DNA of 64,000 nucleotides, from assembly GCA_023014485.1 (NCBI GenBank), contig JAJOZX010012261.1, positions 1-64,000 on the forward strand. Reading direction: 5' to 3'. Origin of the DNA: Bathynomus jamesi. Taxonomy: Eukaryota > Arthropoda > Malacostraca > Isopoda > Cirolanidae. The position numbers were made by a program, and so were the translations under genes. Of this stretch, positions 11,801-23,500 are shown piece after piece (the first letter of the stretch is position 1; each line of letters begins with the position of its first letter). Under the pieces are notes generated by a model. That model did not search any database. It had not been told where the DNA came from and was given only the letters and a program-made list of their open reading frames with translations.

Positions 11801-12929
11801 GTAGTGATTGTTTCTTGTGGTTATAGTTTCTACAATAAAATAAAAAAAACTACGTAACACCTTTGACTAATTAATCAATAGTTGTATTTTTAAAGTGTTC
11901 CTTTCGCATTGAATGAATTTTAATTACGGAGTTTACTGTATGATCGCCTTTGAAGTGGATTATTTAATTTTTACTTTTTGAACAGTATATCTGAGGAATT
12001 TAATTTAATTCTTGAATTTATTTTATGTAGTTATATTTGAAGTAAGCGTGTGTGTGATAGAACGCTTGATACCACTTCCCAAACATATTGCCTGTAATAA
12101 TCTGCAAATTGCTCTTGTATATTTTACACACGCATTCCTAAGGATGGTTGTCGTTACATCGGTGGTTTAGTCACTTAGCTCAGTAACGTTACTGTATGAT
12201 GAATTAACCACAATGTACATTGTACATTGTACAGAGACTGTTTTACAATGGAATAGAAACCATTTGTACCCAGGGGTGCAAAGTACCCAGTTCTAAAGCC
12301 GCTTATGGAGCGGTTTTGGACTTGATCCTTCATGATGATTATTCAAAAACAAATATTTAATAGTAAATAGTCACTCACATGACATACATTTTGGGTTCAT
12401 TTTCCAACAACTAAACTAAATGTGTATGAACACGTTGAAGCATTTGTATTAAAGTTGCGTATTATTACGATTGATATTTGTGGTGGGACATTATAGTCTC
12501 GCTGTGACTTAAAAGGGTTAAGGTGATTCTGCAGGTCTCTAGTTAGGTATTCATGTTAGTATAATTGCTGCGAGATAATGTCGATGATGTATAGATTGAC
12601 GAGAGAATATGCAGTATTGAATTTATCAGTTCCGCATCAAAAAAAAAAATAAATTTGCTGAAAAATGTATTTAATACACGTATGTATGAGAGTTGTTTCT
12701 GGAATTTGTCTTTACTTATTTAACCCTCTAAGGCTCGGAGGTATTTTCCGAGACTGAATAAAATCGGTAAAGTAACACTTGGCGCCAGAGGGTTAAAGAA
12801 GTTGTGATTAACATTGTGTATTTATTCTTTCTCCTTGAAATAGAAGTCTTAGACTTGTAATGAAGGGTATCATTTCACGCGTTCTTTTTTTCAGGTCCTC
12901 CTGCTGGTAACAGGCCTGGTGGTTACTAG
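8739..12929 (+). CDS. SNRPB: Small nuclear ribonucleoprotein-associated protein B/N (SmB), four coding exons
   Basis: SmB is one of seven Sm proteins that form the ring on U1, U2, U4 and U5 snRNAs. Coding exons are 8739-8831, 11125-11292, 11521-11756 and 12895-12929, all with GT-AG introns and matching phases. The Sm1 motif is split between exons 1 and 2 (RTFIGVFK, then [10 protein letters not shown]). Sm2 is LGLVLLRG-like ([18 protein letters not shown]). Exons 3-4 encode the Gly/Pro/Met-rich tail with [21 protein letters not shown] and [12 protein letters not shown], ending PGGY and stop. An AATAAA lies at 13018. The first residues (usually MTxGK) are not located. Exon 3 changes frame near 11580: the upstream frame would stop at 11640-11642, whereas the typical SmB tail continues in the other frame. 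That is most simply a one-base error in a G/A-rich run, but a pseudogene cannot be excluded. Confidence 0.85.
8832..11124 (+). other. SmB intron with decayed repeats
   Basis: No gene. 9955-10160 is the relic of a mariner-type transposase 3' end (reads like a degraded PxSPDLxPxDxxLWGYLK). 10835-10985, read on the minus strand, has a B-box-like GGGTTCGCTCC and may be a tRNA-derived SINE. The rest is AT-rich and unassigned. Confidence 0.5.
11125..11292 (+). CDS. SNRPB: SmB coding exon (Sm1 end and Sm2 motif)
   Basis: Acceptor TTTGTTTCAG ends at 11124. Encodes [16 protein letters not shown], a Lys/Glu-rich linker and [18 protein letters not shown]. Donor GCGGAG then GTATTC, phase 1. Confidence 0.93.
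11521..11756 (+). CDS. SNRPB: SmB coding exon (Gly/Pro-rich tail) with an apparent frameshift
   Basis: The acceptor ends at 11520 (AACTTAACAG). The first part reads [12 protein letters not shown] in phase with exon 2. From about 11585 the family-like tail ([20 protein letters not shown]) is in the +2 frame, five bases after the last in-frame codon instead of six. The donor GAGGAG then GTGAG is in phase with the final exon, which supports the second frame. Confidence 0.85.
11757..12894 (+). other. SmB last intron
   Basis: No gene. 12719-12797 is a short palindromic-ended unit (TTAACCCTCTAAGG to CCAGAGGGTTAA). Related fragments containing a terminal GGGTTAA lie near 26506-26586 and 43345-43412. 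Confidence 0.5.
12895..12929 (+). CDS. SNRPB: SmB last coding exon
   Basis: Acceptor TTTTTTTCAG ends at 12894. Encodes [11 protein letters not shown] with the stop TAG at 12927-12929, in phase with exon 3's second frame. Confidence 0.88.
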
Positions 12930-13017
12930 TCACATTCCTTCTCAACCAAAAATTATTTCTGTAATATCTTATTTTTTTCTTCAAATTTAATTCTGTAAGG
13001 TTAGCTTTTAAGTTTTT

Positions 13018-13023
13018 AATAAA
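13018..13023 (+). terminator. SNRPB: Polyadenylation signal of SmB
   Basis: AATAAA 89 bases after the stop codon, in an AT-rich 3' UTR. Confidence 0.7.
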
Positions 13024-13975
13024 ATGTTTGTAAGCCATTCTTGTTTATTTTTTTGCCAAAAGACTGAAAAAAAAATTGTAAAAATATTTCGGGAAAAACT
13101 ATAAAAATAAGTACTGGAATTAAATTGAAATCTAGGTTGGCCGTTATGACACTGACTTTGGCGAAGGGTATTGGGCTACAATGGCAGTGTCCACGGTTGA
13201 TTTAGCAGTACAATAATTTGGAAGATTGGTTTGTTTCACTATCCTATCCAACCACGGATCACAACTGGACGCAGAGAGCAGTCTGCCATCCAACTACAAC
13301 TAGTGATGTTAAAAAAACGGTTTTTTTTTTTTATGTCCATGTTTTTTTTTTGTTTTTTTTGTAGTTTTTTTTTTTGTTTTTAGTTTTTTTTGTTTTTTTT
13401 AATAATTAATATAGATATTGCCAATTTAATTATAAGGTATACTTTTGCAATGATATATATTATAAAAATAAATACATAAATAATAAAATAGGCCATATGG
13501 TACCAGTATAGAATGTCCTTTTCAGCCTATTTACAGAAAAAAACTGGCCTCTTTCTTGCACTGAAAGTCTTGTATCTTGAGATCCGTTAAACTTGCGAGA
13601 ACACTGGCTGGGAGCTGACTGCCCATTGTCCAACCTTTCCAGGACTCTCCCATCCATGCCTCGGATTTTGAATCTCCCACTTAACTATCCTTTAGACCCG
13701 CGATGACATATTTTTAACCCCGAGACCATCCATATATATATATACATACACATACACCCATACCCATATACATATATACCAATATATACATAAATACTTA
13801 TATACACATATTTATATCTATTATATACGTACCCGGTACCCCATACACACGCATACATCCAGAATTCCAGATACATACGCATGCATACTCACATATATAC
13901 CTACACAAACTCATACACCTCTATTTCGCCCTTTCATTACCTCCGAGATCATTTAGCACATACAGTAATATCCAT

Positions 13976-14200
13976 ACAGCCAAAAGAAACCGATTAAGCA
14001 CAGACAGAGCAGCAAAGCTAGTATTTATATCCCAAAATGCAAAATTCCAAGAAAGTGAAGTAAAACATGGTGCTACATTGGCTTCGTCAACATCCAAATC
14101 TGCAATAAGTACCAGTACCTGTGATATTGAAACTATATGCTCTAATCAATCTAGTGATAATGATTCTTCAATGGAAATAGAATCTGATAATGAAAGTTAA
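13976..14200 (+). pseudogene. hAT transposase C-terminal remnant
   Basis: Open frame of 74 codons starting TAKRNRLSTDRAAKLVFI, the end of the hAT dimerisation domain (usually K-RNRL--ERA-KLVFI), followed by a Ser/Glu-rich tail and a stop. Everything upstream, including the catalytic domain, is missing. Confidence 0.75.
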
Positions 14201-14597
14201 ACAGCATTAGGTTAACACAAAGGTTAAAGAAAGCGATGAATATTTTTTTTTTTTTTATTTTTCTATTTGGAATATATATATATATACACACACACACTGG
14301 TATTCTTGCCAATCACAATTATATACAGTATATTGTTTTATACCAGTATTATGTATTTTTTATTATGTATATTATACAGTACCTGTGATATTGAAACTAG
14401 CATATATGCTCTACCCAATCTAGTGATGATTCTTTCCATGGAAATGAAGGTTAAACAACATTAGGTTAACAAAAAGGTTAAAAAAAAAGGTGAATATTTT
14501 TTTTTTCTATCTGGAATATATATACTGGTACTCTTGCCAATCACAATTATGTATACTGTTTGAAACGAAGAATGTTTTATGTTCTAGTTAAAAAATA

Positions 14598-14849
14598 TAT
14601 ATGTTGGCGTAAATGTTATAAATTGGTAATTATGCATAATTGAAAATATCATGACAACCTAACCAATTGTCAAGGGCGTACAGTTGACCTAACCGGGCAT
14701 TCAATTGACCTAACCTTGAATGCCCTGTTAGGTCAATTGAATTGAATGCCCGGTTAGGTCAACTGTACGCCCTTGACAATTGGTTAGGTTGTCATGATAT
14801 TTTCAATTATGCATAATTACCAATTTATCACATTTACCCCAACATATAC
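14598..14849. repeat. Near-perfect 250-bp palindrome (fold-back MITE)
   Basis: Two arms of about 115 bp meet at TTGAATGCCCTG. Arm landmarks TAATTATGCATAATTG, GGTTAGGTTGTCATGATAT and GGGCGTACAGTTGACC appear inverted on the other side. The outer ends read TATGTTGGCGTAAATG and CATTTACCCCAACATA. Nested in the hAT at 13301-15093. Confidence 0.88.
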
Positions 14850-15101
14850 ATACAAAAAATGAGGGTTTGTTTTTCTTTTCTATTGTATACTTTTTGCGTG
14901 ATTCAGTTTTTCTAAAAGATTACTATATATACACTAGGTATAACCGTATAAGCATGGTAGTATAGTAAATTATAGGTAATACTAATATACTTATTAGATT
15001 AAAGGAAGAAAAATATGGAATAAGTTTAAAACAATCAAAAACAAAAAAAACAGTATCTTCGTTTTAAACAAAAAAAAACGACTCTCATCACTAACTACAA
15101 C

Positions 15102-15320
15102 CCGGACCCAATGTCGTTTAACTGCCATAATTATGAATCCATCCTGGTTTCGCGTAAAATCAAAGTAGTTAAAAATAATGTGAGAAATTTTGGTTAATTA
15201 TACTTCGGCTATATCTATTTGTCTGTCTGTGGAAGTTATTGTAATGTATCATTTCTCTGCATTATCTGAGAAGTGTTTCTCGGACATTGAAATATAATAT
15301 TCACGAGGTAAGTTTGCGAC

Positions 15321-15325
<5 letters not shown>
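15102..15325. other. Unassigned intergenic sequence
   Basis: Nothing recognised. Confidence 0.4.

Positions 15326-15355
<30 letters not shown>
15326..15355. repeat. Poly(A) tract, about 30 bases
   Basis: Pure A run immediately left of a mariner-type element, with no retrotransposon recognised in front of it. Confidence 0.9.
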
Positions 15356-15357
<2 letters not shown>

Positions 15358-15359
<2 letters not shown>

Positions 15360-15932
15360 GGGTGTTTATAAAGTCTGTATTAATGAAAACGTAGCAAAAA
15401 GGGTAAAATTTAATGAATACTTAATCATATGATTCTACATGAGCACCATCAGTATCTACAGAGTTCGAGTCTGTTAGCAGCATTGTGGAGCATTTTGGAG
15501 TATGACGGGTTATTTTTGTAACTGCTGTTACGATACGAGCATGTAATGTCCCAGCTTCATTCAGATGACGGTTTAAACACCGTCGTCTTTCAAGAAGATG
15601 GGGCACCTTGTTATTACGCAAACATTGTTCGGGAGGACCTAAAATGAACGATTTTTTTTAGCATGGGGCTTTATCAAATCAAACGAGGGTTAGATCTGTA
15701 AGATTTACGTGCTCGTATCGTAATAGCAATTATAAAAATAACCGCTGTCATGCTCCAAAATGTGTTCCGCAATGCTGCTGACAGATTCGAACTCTGTAGA
15801 GATAATGATGGTGCTCATGTAGAATCATATGCTTAAGTATTCATTAAATGTATGCCTTCTATTATATTATTATTGAATTTTATCCTCTGCTACGTTTTCA
15901 CTGAAATAGATAGGAACTTTATAAACACCCTG
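15358..15932. mobile_element. Deleted mariner-type element with inverted internal duplication
   Basis: The TIR CAGGGTGTTTATAAAGT is repeated inverted at the right end, with TA outside both ends. A fragment encoding FQEDGAPCYYANIVRE (second catalytic Asp region) lies at about 15588-15640. The 3' transposase segment is present twice, inverted (about 15424-15545 and 15706-15835), so the element folds back on itself. Confidence 0.8.
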
Positions 15933-16459
15933 TATAAGAACAGACCTTTTTGTATCTGTTTTGATTTGGTTAAAACCATTAAGGCTCTTTTAACTGCTAA
16001 ATCCGAATCTGATGGTAAATAATTGCAAACACTGAATTAGCCTACATTATTTGAGAAATTTGTGACGTGATGGTTACACTAGTATTTATGCATATCTAAG
16101 TCGTTTGTTTTTAAAAGATCATAAAAGTGATTTTATTTATATATACGTTGAAACAAACTAGCTCTCCCTTTAGAGAGACGTCTCTGGTAGCATTGTGCCC
16201 CACAGAGCATAGGCAACGATTGAGAAACTCGTTCTTTAATCATTCATAAACAACTGAGACACAATTTGTCGTAGCAACAACGGATGATCACCCACGAAAA
16301 ACTTCTCTATAAGAAACAAGTACACGGGGATAGATACAAATACCTCCCACTGATATTCCTAACTTGAGATAGATTTTCTCTACTCGTGGTGGCACAACAC
16401 CGCAAAGTGCGAACTATTCAATATATATCCGCATAAACACCTTTCACGGCGGGAGACCC
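15933..16459. other. Unassigned sequence upstream of the candidate 5' exon
   Basis: 16150-16459 is less AT-rich than its surroundings and shows no repeat hallmark; it could hold a promoter. TATATAT occurs at about 16421 and a TCAGTT initiator-like hexamer at 16480-16485, but their spacing (about 60 bp) is too long for a TATA/Inr pair. Confidence 0.3.
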
Positions 16460-16552
16460 AAGTTGAAATTCGACGATATTCAGTTGTCAGACATTCAATT
16501 ACAGAAAACACGCTCACACTCATGCCTCGTTAACATGTCTGAGAATAGAATA
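16460..16552 (+). other. Candidate non-coding first exon of the aminopeptidase gene
   Basis: A strong donor (GAATAG then GTAAGT) follows a short ATG frame (MSENRI). Spliced to the acceptor at 25972 this would give a nine-codon upstream ORF ahead of the true start at 26018. The exon's left boundary is unknown, and no other gene is available for it on this strand before 26 kb. Inference only. Confidence 0.3.
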
Positions 16553-16560
16553 GGTAAGTA

Positions 16561-17945
16561 ATTTGTAGAAATATATTTTTTCTTCTAATTCTTCCTAATG
16601 AAAAACAAAAAAAAATAATTGCATGGATTAGATGAGGTAGACTTGCGTTTTAAAGGTTTTCTTGGTATAGTTCATTTCCTCAAATAAAATTTGGGGGTTG
16701 CTAATGTGAAAGTCTCTTAGAGACCCATAATGACACCCTTCGTGGTAGAGAGAGTGGTGTGCATTCTCTGGCCATGCTCTCCGCCTGTACCTTCATAATT
16801 ACCTAACTATTTGTATTGCTGAAATTATTAAACTGTTGCTCGCTTCAGAAGGCGTTGCGAGTCAATTTTTTAATTAATTTTTAACGCCATGAAATTAACT
16901 TTTATGAAAAGATTTGGTAAATTGTATTAGACTATGATTAGCCTAGGTCTGAAAGTTATAAACCTAGTTGAGCAATGAACATTTACAATGCCTTTGTGAC
17001 TGTAATTCTGTTAGATTTGCAAGAAGGAAGTTAGGCTAAGATATAAGGCATGTGAGTTGTGAAGATTGGTATCAGCACACTAGATATAAATTACAGAACG
17101 AGTTGTAGGGTGGGAATGAAGTCTCCAAACATTTGGCGGTTTTGCAGTAACTTCAGAGAGGGGTTAAGAATAAGCGGCATTTCTTCGCAATAGGCTCCGC
17201 ACTAGAATAATAAAATTTCTTAATTTTAAATTTGTTAACAATTCGTTTTAGGTTTTGAAGTGCCGTAATAACTGAATGCCCTTTACGAATAGTTAGGTTA
17301 AGTCGTGATGGTTTCGTTAAAACTAACGAAAATATCATGGTAATTATGTCGCAAATGACATGGCCTGAAGTTGAAATAATAAATACATTTTTCTAGTGTA
17401 TTTTCGTGTGCTCTTCAAATATAACCTTCATTTCCTGTGCAAATGGAAAGCAATATGATTATTTGTACATTACTTCGGAGTCGTATTTCTTCATTTCTGG
17501 TCATGTGAATAGCAATATATTAACCAAAAATTATGAAAACTAACTAAACCTAACGCTAACAAGGGGGCTCCGCCCCTTTGACCCCCGCTAATAACCTAAA
17601 GTTCGTTTCTGATATGACGAAATATGACTCCGAAATAATGTAAACAAATTCTTTTCTTCTGTGGGTGGATAGAGAAGGGCAGCTTGCTTGAGGAAAGCAT
17701 GAAGACGCTCCCGCTGTGGGTGCATTAATAAATAAATAAAGAGCGAAATACTGGGAATAGTGATGAATGAAAGAGATGTGAATGGCGCATAGAAAATGAC
17801 GTCATCACTATTTCCCCGTACAAATAGCACAAAATTATATTCGTCGGACCAAAAATGAGTGTATTTATATATATACACATTATTAGTATCATAATTTTCA
17901 TTTAAAACATATTAACCAATATCATGACTTACGATAACTGAGCCT
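16561..17945. other. Unassigned sequence with one small fold-back repeat
   Basis: 17464-17645 has inverted ends (ACATTACTTCGGAGTCGTAT against ATATGACTCCGAAATAATGT) around a GGGGGCTCCGCCCC motif, a MITE-like unit. The remainder shows nothing recognisable. Confidence 0.5.
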
Positions 17946-18406
17946 AATATAGGAAGTGTTAATGCAGGCTCTAATCCTATTGAGGTCGAGTCTAAGACAA
18001 GTATCAGTGATAAGGATGCAGGTGCAAGTAAAGTTAGCCGGAAATTGAGTAAAATATAGGAAATGTTAATGTTAGTCCTAGTTAGATTAAGCCTAAGCCT
18101 AGTGTCAGTGACAAGGATGTAGGTTCAAGTTTAGGTCTGATGAATGGCATATGTCTAAAGTCAAAAGTAAGGCAAAGAAGAGGCTCAGCGAGTAATATTC
18201 ATCATTTGGTTGTAACTAATAACATGCTTAAGGTACTTAGCAGTTTAGCTAAAGAGAGAAATTGTGAATTTACCTTGGGGACTCTTATCATTAGGAATCA
18301 GGACAATGAATTTTGCAGTAGACTAAGGGAAGGAAAACCTATAGAAAAATATGCCTTCTGGAAGGTAATATTTCCAATATCAATGCACTAATGAATCTCT
18401 GCTAGT
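17946..18406 (+). pseudogene. CR1-like LINE C, ORF1 fragment (left part)
   Basis: Contains two imperfect tandem units of about 105 bp (17946-18029, 18052-18130) with CAGTGATAAGGATG-type cores. This is followed by sequence resembling the first block of the SGNH-esterase domain carried by CR1 ORF1 (GDS, then NQDNEFCSR and GNISNINALMNLC across frames). The matching continuation, with the HVGGNDI block, resumes at about 19590 after the antisense LINE D insertion. Confidence 0.55.
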
Positions 18407-19566
18407 CATGTTTAGTTTTCCCAGACATATAAAACTCGCCAGGGCCAAAGCAGTTGGAACTTGGAAGTGGAGTTGTCAATCCTCTGCTGGGCTCCAAGTT
18501 TTTTTTACACATTGTTAAAGGATTTATTATTGATTGTGTCGATTTTCGTTTATTGGGATTATTGAAGTGTAAATGGCTCTATTCCTGAGCTTTGAGCTTA
18601 ATTTAACTGGGTATTTGAAGAGATTTGGGGGTTCATTCAGTGCATTCTAACATTTTGGTTGATTATCTGTAATTATGCAACTAAGGGGCGTCGCCGAGTT
18701 TGGTGATAATTTTTGTTTTTTTCTGCATGTTTTTTCATGCTTTGTGTAGTAGATATTGTCAATAGTTGTGGAATTATGAAAAAACCAGTTTTAAGCCATT
18801 TTGGATAGACAAGTACACTGTGCAAAGCACAAAAATGTAGCAGAAAAAAATCAAGAATTATCACCAAATAATGCAGAAAAAATAATAATTGTCACCAATT
18901 AAAGCAGTCTAACCTAATCATATTGGAATCTAGACTGAGAAATGGTGCAATTTTAAACCTGGGATAGAGCCAGGTTTAAATTTGATTGGCTGGATGATGT
19001 CATGGGAGTGTTTGTCACTTGGTGATTGGTTCACCATAAAATGATATTTCCCCAGTATATAATTAATTGTATTTACCTTGAAGCACATCTGCCTCAAGGG
19101 TGCGCTGCTCCCACAAAATTTGCTCAGTGCCTCCTGAAACGGTGCCACGATGTAGTTGCCACCCTTCTTTTCTCTTGCTCCTGCCATACAATTTGGTCTA
19201 CTATTGAATTTGTGAGGGCTGGTCTGGCAGAGGAATACCTTTTCACTGTGGGTTGGTTGGGTATGTTGACTAAAAACATGTCCAAATGTTTTTTAAAAGT
19301 ATCTATTGGGACTGCACTTATATCTCTAAGGTAGTGAGGCAAGGAGTTAAACAGGTGAGAACCCTGCCTAGAGATACTATTATATTGAAGGGTTCGAATC
19401 CTTCTCAGGCTGTTTGGTGGGAGGTGATGTTTTTGACACATTCTGCTAGTTCTTGTTGAGGTGGGTACAATTGGTTTGGTATCAGGGGTAACTAAAAGTC
19501 CTCCTAGAATTTTCCAGGTGTAGATCAGATGTATCTCTCAAACCTCCTCTCTATGGAATAAAGGTC
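18407..19566 (-). mobile_element. LINE D, antisense 3' end inserted in LINE C
   Basis: On the minus strand 19441-19124 encodes a C-terminal RT-adjacent region (LRRIRTLQYNSISRQGSHLF, then NSLPHYLRD and DTFKKHLDMFL), typical of CR1/L2-like ORF2 ends. Reading further upstream on that strand (to about 19566) adds IERRFERY- and WKILGG-like blocks out of frame. The left limit is uncertain; 18407 is where LINE C stops making sense. Confidence 0.6.
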
Positions 19567-19817
19567 AAGGTATTGACTTAACTGTACTAAAGAATGTGGT
19601 TATACATGTAGGTGGAAATGATATAAAGGGTAAGCACTCCAAAGAAATTATGGAGTCATATAAACAACTATTAATGAAGTTAAAGGAACAGACCTAACCT
19701 TAAAACATCTATCACAGGTATAATTCCCAGGATACATGAGAATAATAAGTGGTACTCACAAGCACTCTATATAAATAGTAGGCTTAAGATACTATGTCAG
19801 AGCATGGAAATTATATA
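19567..19817 (+). pseudogene. CR1-like LINE C, ORF1 esterase fragment (middle part)
   Basis: Encodes VVIHVGGNDIKGKHSKEI (SGNH esterase block III), then degraded sequence with several stops. Interrupted on the right by the mariner at 19818. Confidence 0.65.
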
Positions 19818-20575
19818 CAGGGTGGGCCGTAAGTTTCCATACATAGGAAAAATTAAACGTTTGTTTTTATGTTTCAGATACCCTAAGAATATGCGTTTGA
19901 CGTAAGATCTTGTTTACTGATGAAGCAAATTTTTACGTCAATGGAGAGGTTAATCGGCAAAACATACGTTATTGGAGTAATGCTAACCCTAACTGGCTGA
20001 GTCCGACGAAGATGCAAGGTGCCGGTAAAGTGATGGTGTGGGCCGGGATATGGGGTGACAGAATTATTGGACCAATTTTTGTCAGTGGAAATCTTAATGC
20101 CGAAAGGTATCTTAACATGTTGCAAGAAGAGATTTTCCCATCCCTGCTAAACGAGGAAGGTAACTTCCCAGTTTACTTCCAGCAAGATGGAGCTCCACCT
20201 CATTATGGTCTTCACGTGTGTCGGTATTTGGATCAGCAGTTTCCGGATGCTTGGATTGGTCGGCGTGGTCCTGTGGAGTGGCCTCCCAGATCCCCAGATC
20301 TCACCCCCCTTGATTTCTATCTTTGGGGGCACTTGAAGGCCATGGTGTATCAGGAAAAGATACGAGACATAAATCATCTAAAGGAACGTATCACCAACGC
20401 CATTACAAGCATAACGTCAACTGTGCTAATGCGTGTTCATCAACAGTGGGGAACACGTATTGAAATGTGTTTTCAAAACAATGGCAACCATGTAGAGCAT
20501 ATTATATAAATAAAAATGGTTGTCCATAAAAAAATGTTTATTTTCCCTATGTATGGAAACTTACGGCCCACCCTG
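19818..20575 (+). mobile_element. DD41D-type mariner element, 5' part of gene deleted
   Basis: Perfect TIR CAGGGTGGGCCGTAAGTTTC with its inverse at the right end and TA on both sides. 758 bp, about half of a full-length mariner. Inserted in LINE C ORF1. Confidence 0.92.
19910..20509 (+). pseudogene. Mariner transposase catalytic domain (DD41D spacing), N-terminus missing
   Basis: 199 codons open without interruption. Motifs in order are FTDEANF (first Asp), [11 protein letters not shown] (second Asp) and [17 protein letters not shown] (third Asp). Counting the residues between the second Asp and the Asp of PLDF gives 41, the spacing described for the DD41D group, not the DD34D of classical mariners. 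The paired helix-turn-helix DNA-binding region is absent because the element is deleted between its left TIR and the first Asp motif. The catalytic part looks intact, so the copy may be recent, but it cannot be autonomous. Confidence 0.88.
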
Positions 20576-23500
20576 TATATCAAACTATGGAATAAATTTT
20601 CCAAAAAAAGAAAGTTCTGTAACAGAGATGGAATTCACCTTAATAGTAAAGGGACTGATTTACTATCAAAGATTGTATCATATAAGTGACTAAAAACCAA
20701 AGGAATAGGCCAAATTAGTACAAATACCAATACTCTTGATAACAATAAACTAATAAAAAATATAATTAAAACTAAAAAAAAAAGGTCAACAAAGAAAGTA
20801 AAAGAGATGCAATAATATACCCTCACAGAACAAGAACCAGACTAAATTACAAGCAAAATATTTCAAGGGTTCTTTGTCATTTTTCTATGTAAATGCAAGA
20901 AGTATTCAAGATAAAATAAATGAATTCAAGGCATACATAGGTATTGAAAATCCTGATGTTATGATTGTCACTGAAACTTGAACAAAATTCAGTACGATAC
21001 CAAATAATCCATTTAGTAAAAGAGATAATACCATTACTTATGAAATTGATGGCTTTGAACTTTTTTATTATGAATGTAAATATTCAGAGGGTGGCGGAGT
21101 ATTTATTTATGCCAAGACAAATCTGAATCCAGTTGAAGTTATCTCTGTTAAAGAAGAAATAGTTTAATCTATATGGATAGATATTGGGCAGGAAAATCAG
21201 GATAGGGGGTATCTATAGACCACCTGAGGGATGTTCAGTTGGAGGAATCCCCAAAAGTAGAGAAGAAAATAAGTATGTAGAAAATAAACTTATTGATGAA
21301 ATAAATAAAGCAATGACAAGCAATATTATTATTGTTGGAGATTTCAATTATAGGCATATAGACTGGGAAATATTATAAACACCAGAAAGTAATGAGAGAT
21401 TCTTAGACTGTATAATTGAGAATGGTTTAACCCAGTTAGTAAAGGAGCCAACCAGGGCCGATGCCATTCTAAATTTAATTCTAACAAATAATCTAGATAC
21501 CTTCCAGGATATCTCAGTTTCAGAAACACTAGGTTCAGGTGATCATTGTATCCTTTGGTTTAATATTGTTTGTAATTCAAGACCTAGTGAAAATAAAGTA
21601 GAAATCCCAGATTTTAAAAGAGGAAATATAAATGGACTAGTAAATGATCTGTGTCTAATAAATTGGACAGATATTCTACAGCCTGAACAGACAGTAACTA
21701 GTATGTGGGAAAAATTTAAAAGTATAATAATGAACATACAAAGGAAGCATATCCCACAGTGTAAAATCAGAACTGGAAAAAATAAAAAACAACCTTGGAT
21801 AAACTGCAATGTAAAAAGAGCAATCAGAGAAAAAAAAAAAAGCATTTCATAAATTCAAAAGAACTAAAAATGGCACAGACTCTGAAATATATAAAAGTAA
21901 AAGAAGCATTTGCAAGAAGGCAATCAGAGCTAGCAAACGAGACCTGGAAAAAAGCCTAGCCAAGAATTCAAAAAAAAATCCTAAGAAGTTTTTCAGTCAT
22001 TTCAATTTGAAAAGTAGAGTGAAAAAGAAAATTGGCCCCCTCCATATAGATGATAAAACTATCGATGATGATCTTGAAATAACTGAAGAACTAAACAAAT
22101 ACTTCTTATCAGTATTCACAAATGAAAATTTAAATAATATTCCTGATCTTATACTACCAGGACAAGATAGAGAAATAAATGAATTAAGGGTAACAAAACT
22201 AGATATCTTAAAAGCGATAGATAAATTAAAAATGGAAAAATCTCCAAGGCCAGATGAAACGCATCCAATAGTCATAAAAGCTGCCAAAAAGAATATAGCA
22301 CAGGCACTAGAAATTATTTTTAATAAATCATTGATATGTACTGAAATTCCAGAGGATTGGAAGAAAGTAAATGTGGCTCCAATCTTTAAAAAAGGAAATA
22401 GAAACTTGGCAAAAAACTATAGACCCATCAGCCTCACCTCCATTATTTTCAAATTACTCGAAAGTATCATTAGATGTAAAGTTACTGAGTTCCTTGAAGG
22501 GTGCAACCTTATAAATGATAGCCAGCATGGCTTTTGAAATGGACAGTCCTGTCTAACCAACTTGATTGAATTTTATGATGGAGTCCTATTGCATTTGGAC
22601 AATAAAGAGCCAGTAGATATAGTATACTTAGATTTTGCAAAGACATTTGATACTGTTCCTCATGCAAGATTGTTGATAAAAGTTAGAGTCCATGGTATAA
22701 GAGGTCATAAAGCTGACTGGATAGAAGAATGGCTGAGAAACAGAAAACAGAGTTCATCTAAATGGAAATAAGTCTGCTTGGAGACCCGTATTGAGTGGAG
22801 TCCCACAGGAGTCTGTACTGGGACCTCTGCTTTTTGTTGTCTATATAAATGATCTAGAGAAAGGCCTATCATGTAAAACCTCAAAATTTGCTGATGATAC
22901 AAAATTAGACCATAATGTTAAGTCAGTAGCAGGAGCAATGACAATACAAAAAGACATAGACAGAGTAACAGCCTGGGCAGATAAGTGGGAGATAAGATTT
23001 AATGTTGATAAGTGCAAGGTTATGCATATTGGGCCAAAAAATCCAGAATTTGAATACAATATGAATGGAATTTGGATTAAAAATGATGATAAAGAGAAAG
23101 ACTTAAACCCTCAAATCACTGTATGGAAATCAGAAATAAAGCAAATGCTAGACTCAATCTCATGCAGACACACACTGAATACAAATCGCCCAATATTATA
23201 AAGCAACTATACATTTCATATGTGAGACCCTTCCTTGAATACTGTATTCAATTTAATAGTCCCTATTTGATACAAGATATTGAAAGACTGGAAAAAGTAC
23301 AGAAATGAGCAACAAGAATGATCCCATCTCTAAGACAATTGACATATAAGGAAAGACTAGCATATCTAAACATGTTCTCATTAAAAAGGAGGAGGTTAAG
23401 GGGTGATATGATAGAGGTGTATAAAATGATAAAAGGGTTGGATAAGATAGATTTTGATTCTCTCTTCATTAAAGATCACAATAACCAGACTAGAGGTCAC

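Larger units (their letters stand above)
13301..15093 (+). mobile_element. Internally deleted hAT transposon with 8-bp TSD
   Basis: The ends are TAGTGATGTTAAAAAAAC and the inverse, finishing CATCACTA. The flanks are ACTACAAC at 13293-13300 and 15094-15101. A relic of the transposase C-terminus lies at 13976-14200. A segment of about 265 bp covering the end of that relic is repeated in tandem (about 14108-14370 and 14380-14556). A long palindrome (14598-14849) lies near the right end. Poly-T and TATATACA-type low-complexity sequence fills 13315-13900. Confidence 0.88.

Noticed and set aside
12719..12797. Short TTAACCC-ended unit as a regulatory element of SmB
   Set aside because: Similar fragments occur near 26506 and 43345 in another gene, so it is a dispersed repeat.
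13685..13882. Tyr/Met/Val-rich minus-strand open frame
   Set aside because: Translation of TATATACA low-complexity DNA inside a hAT.
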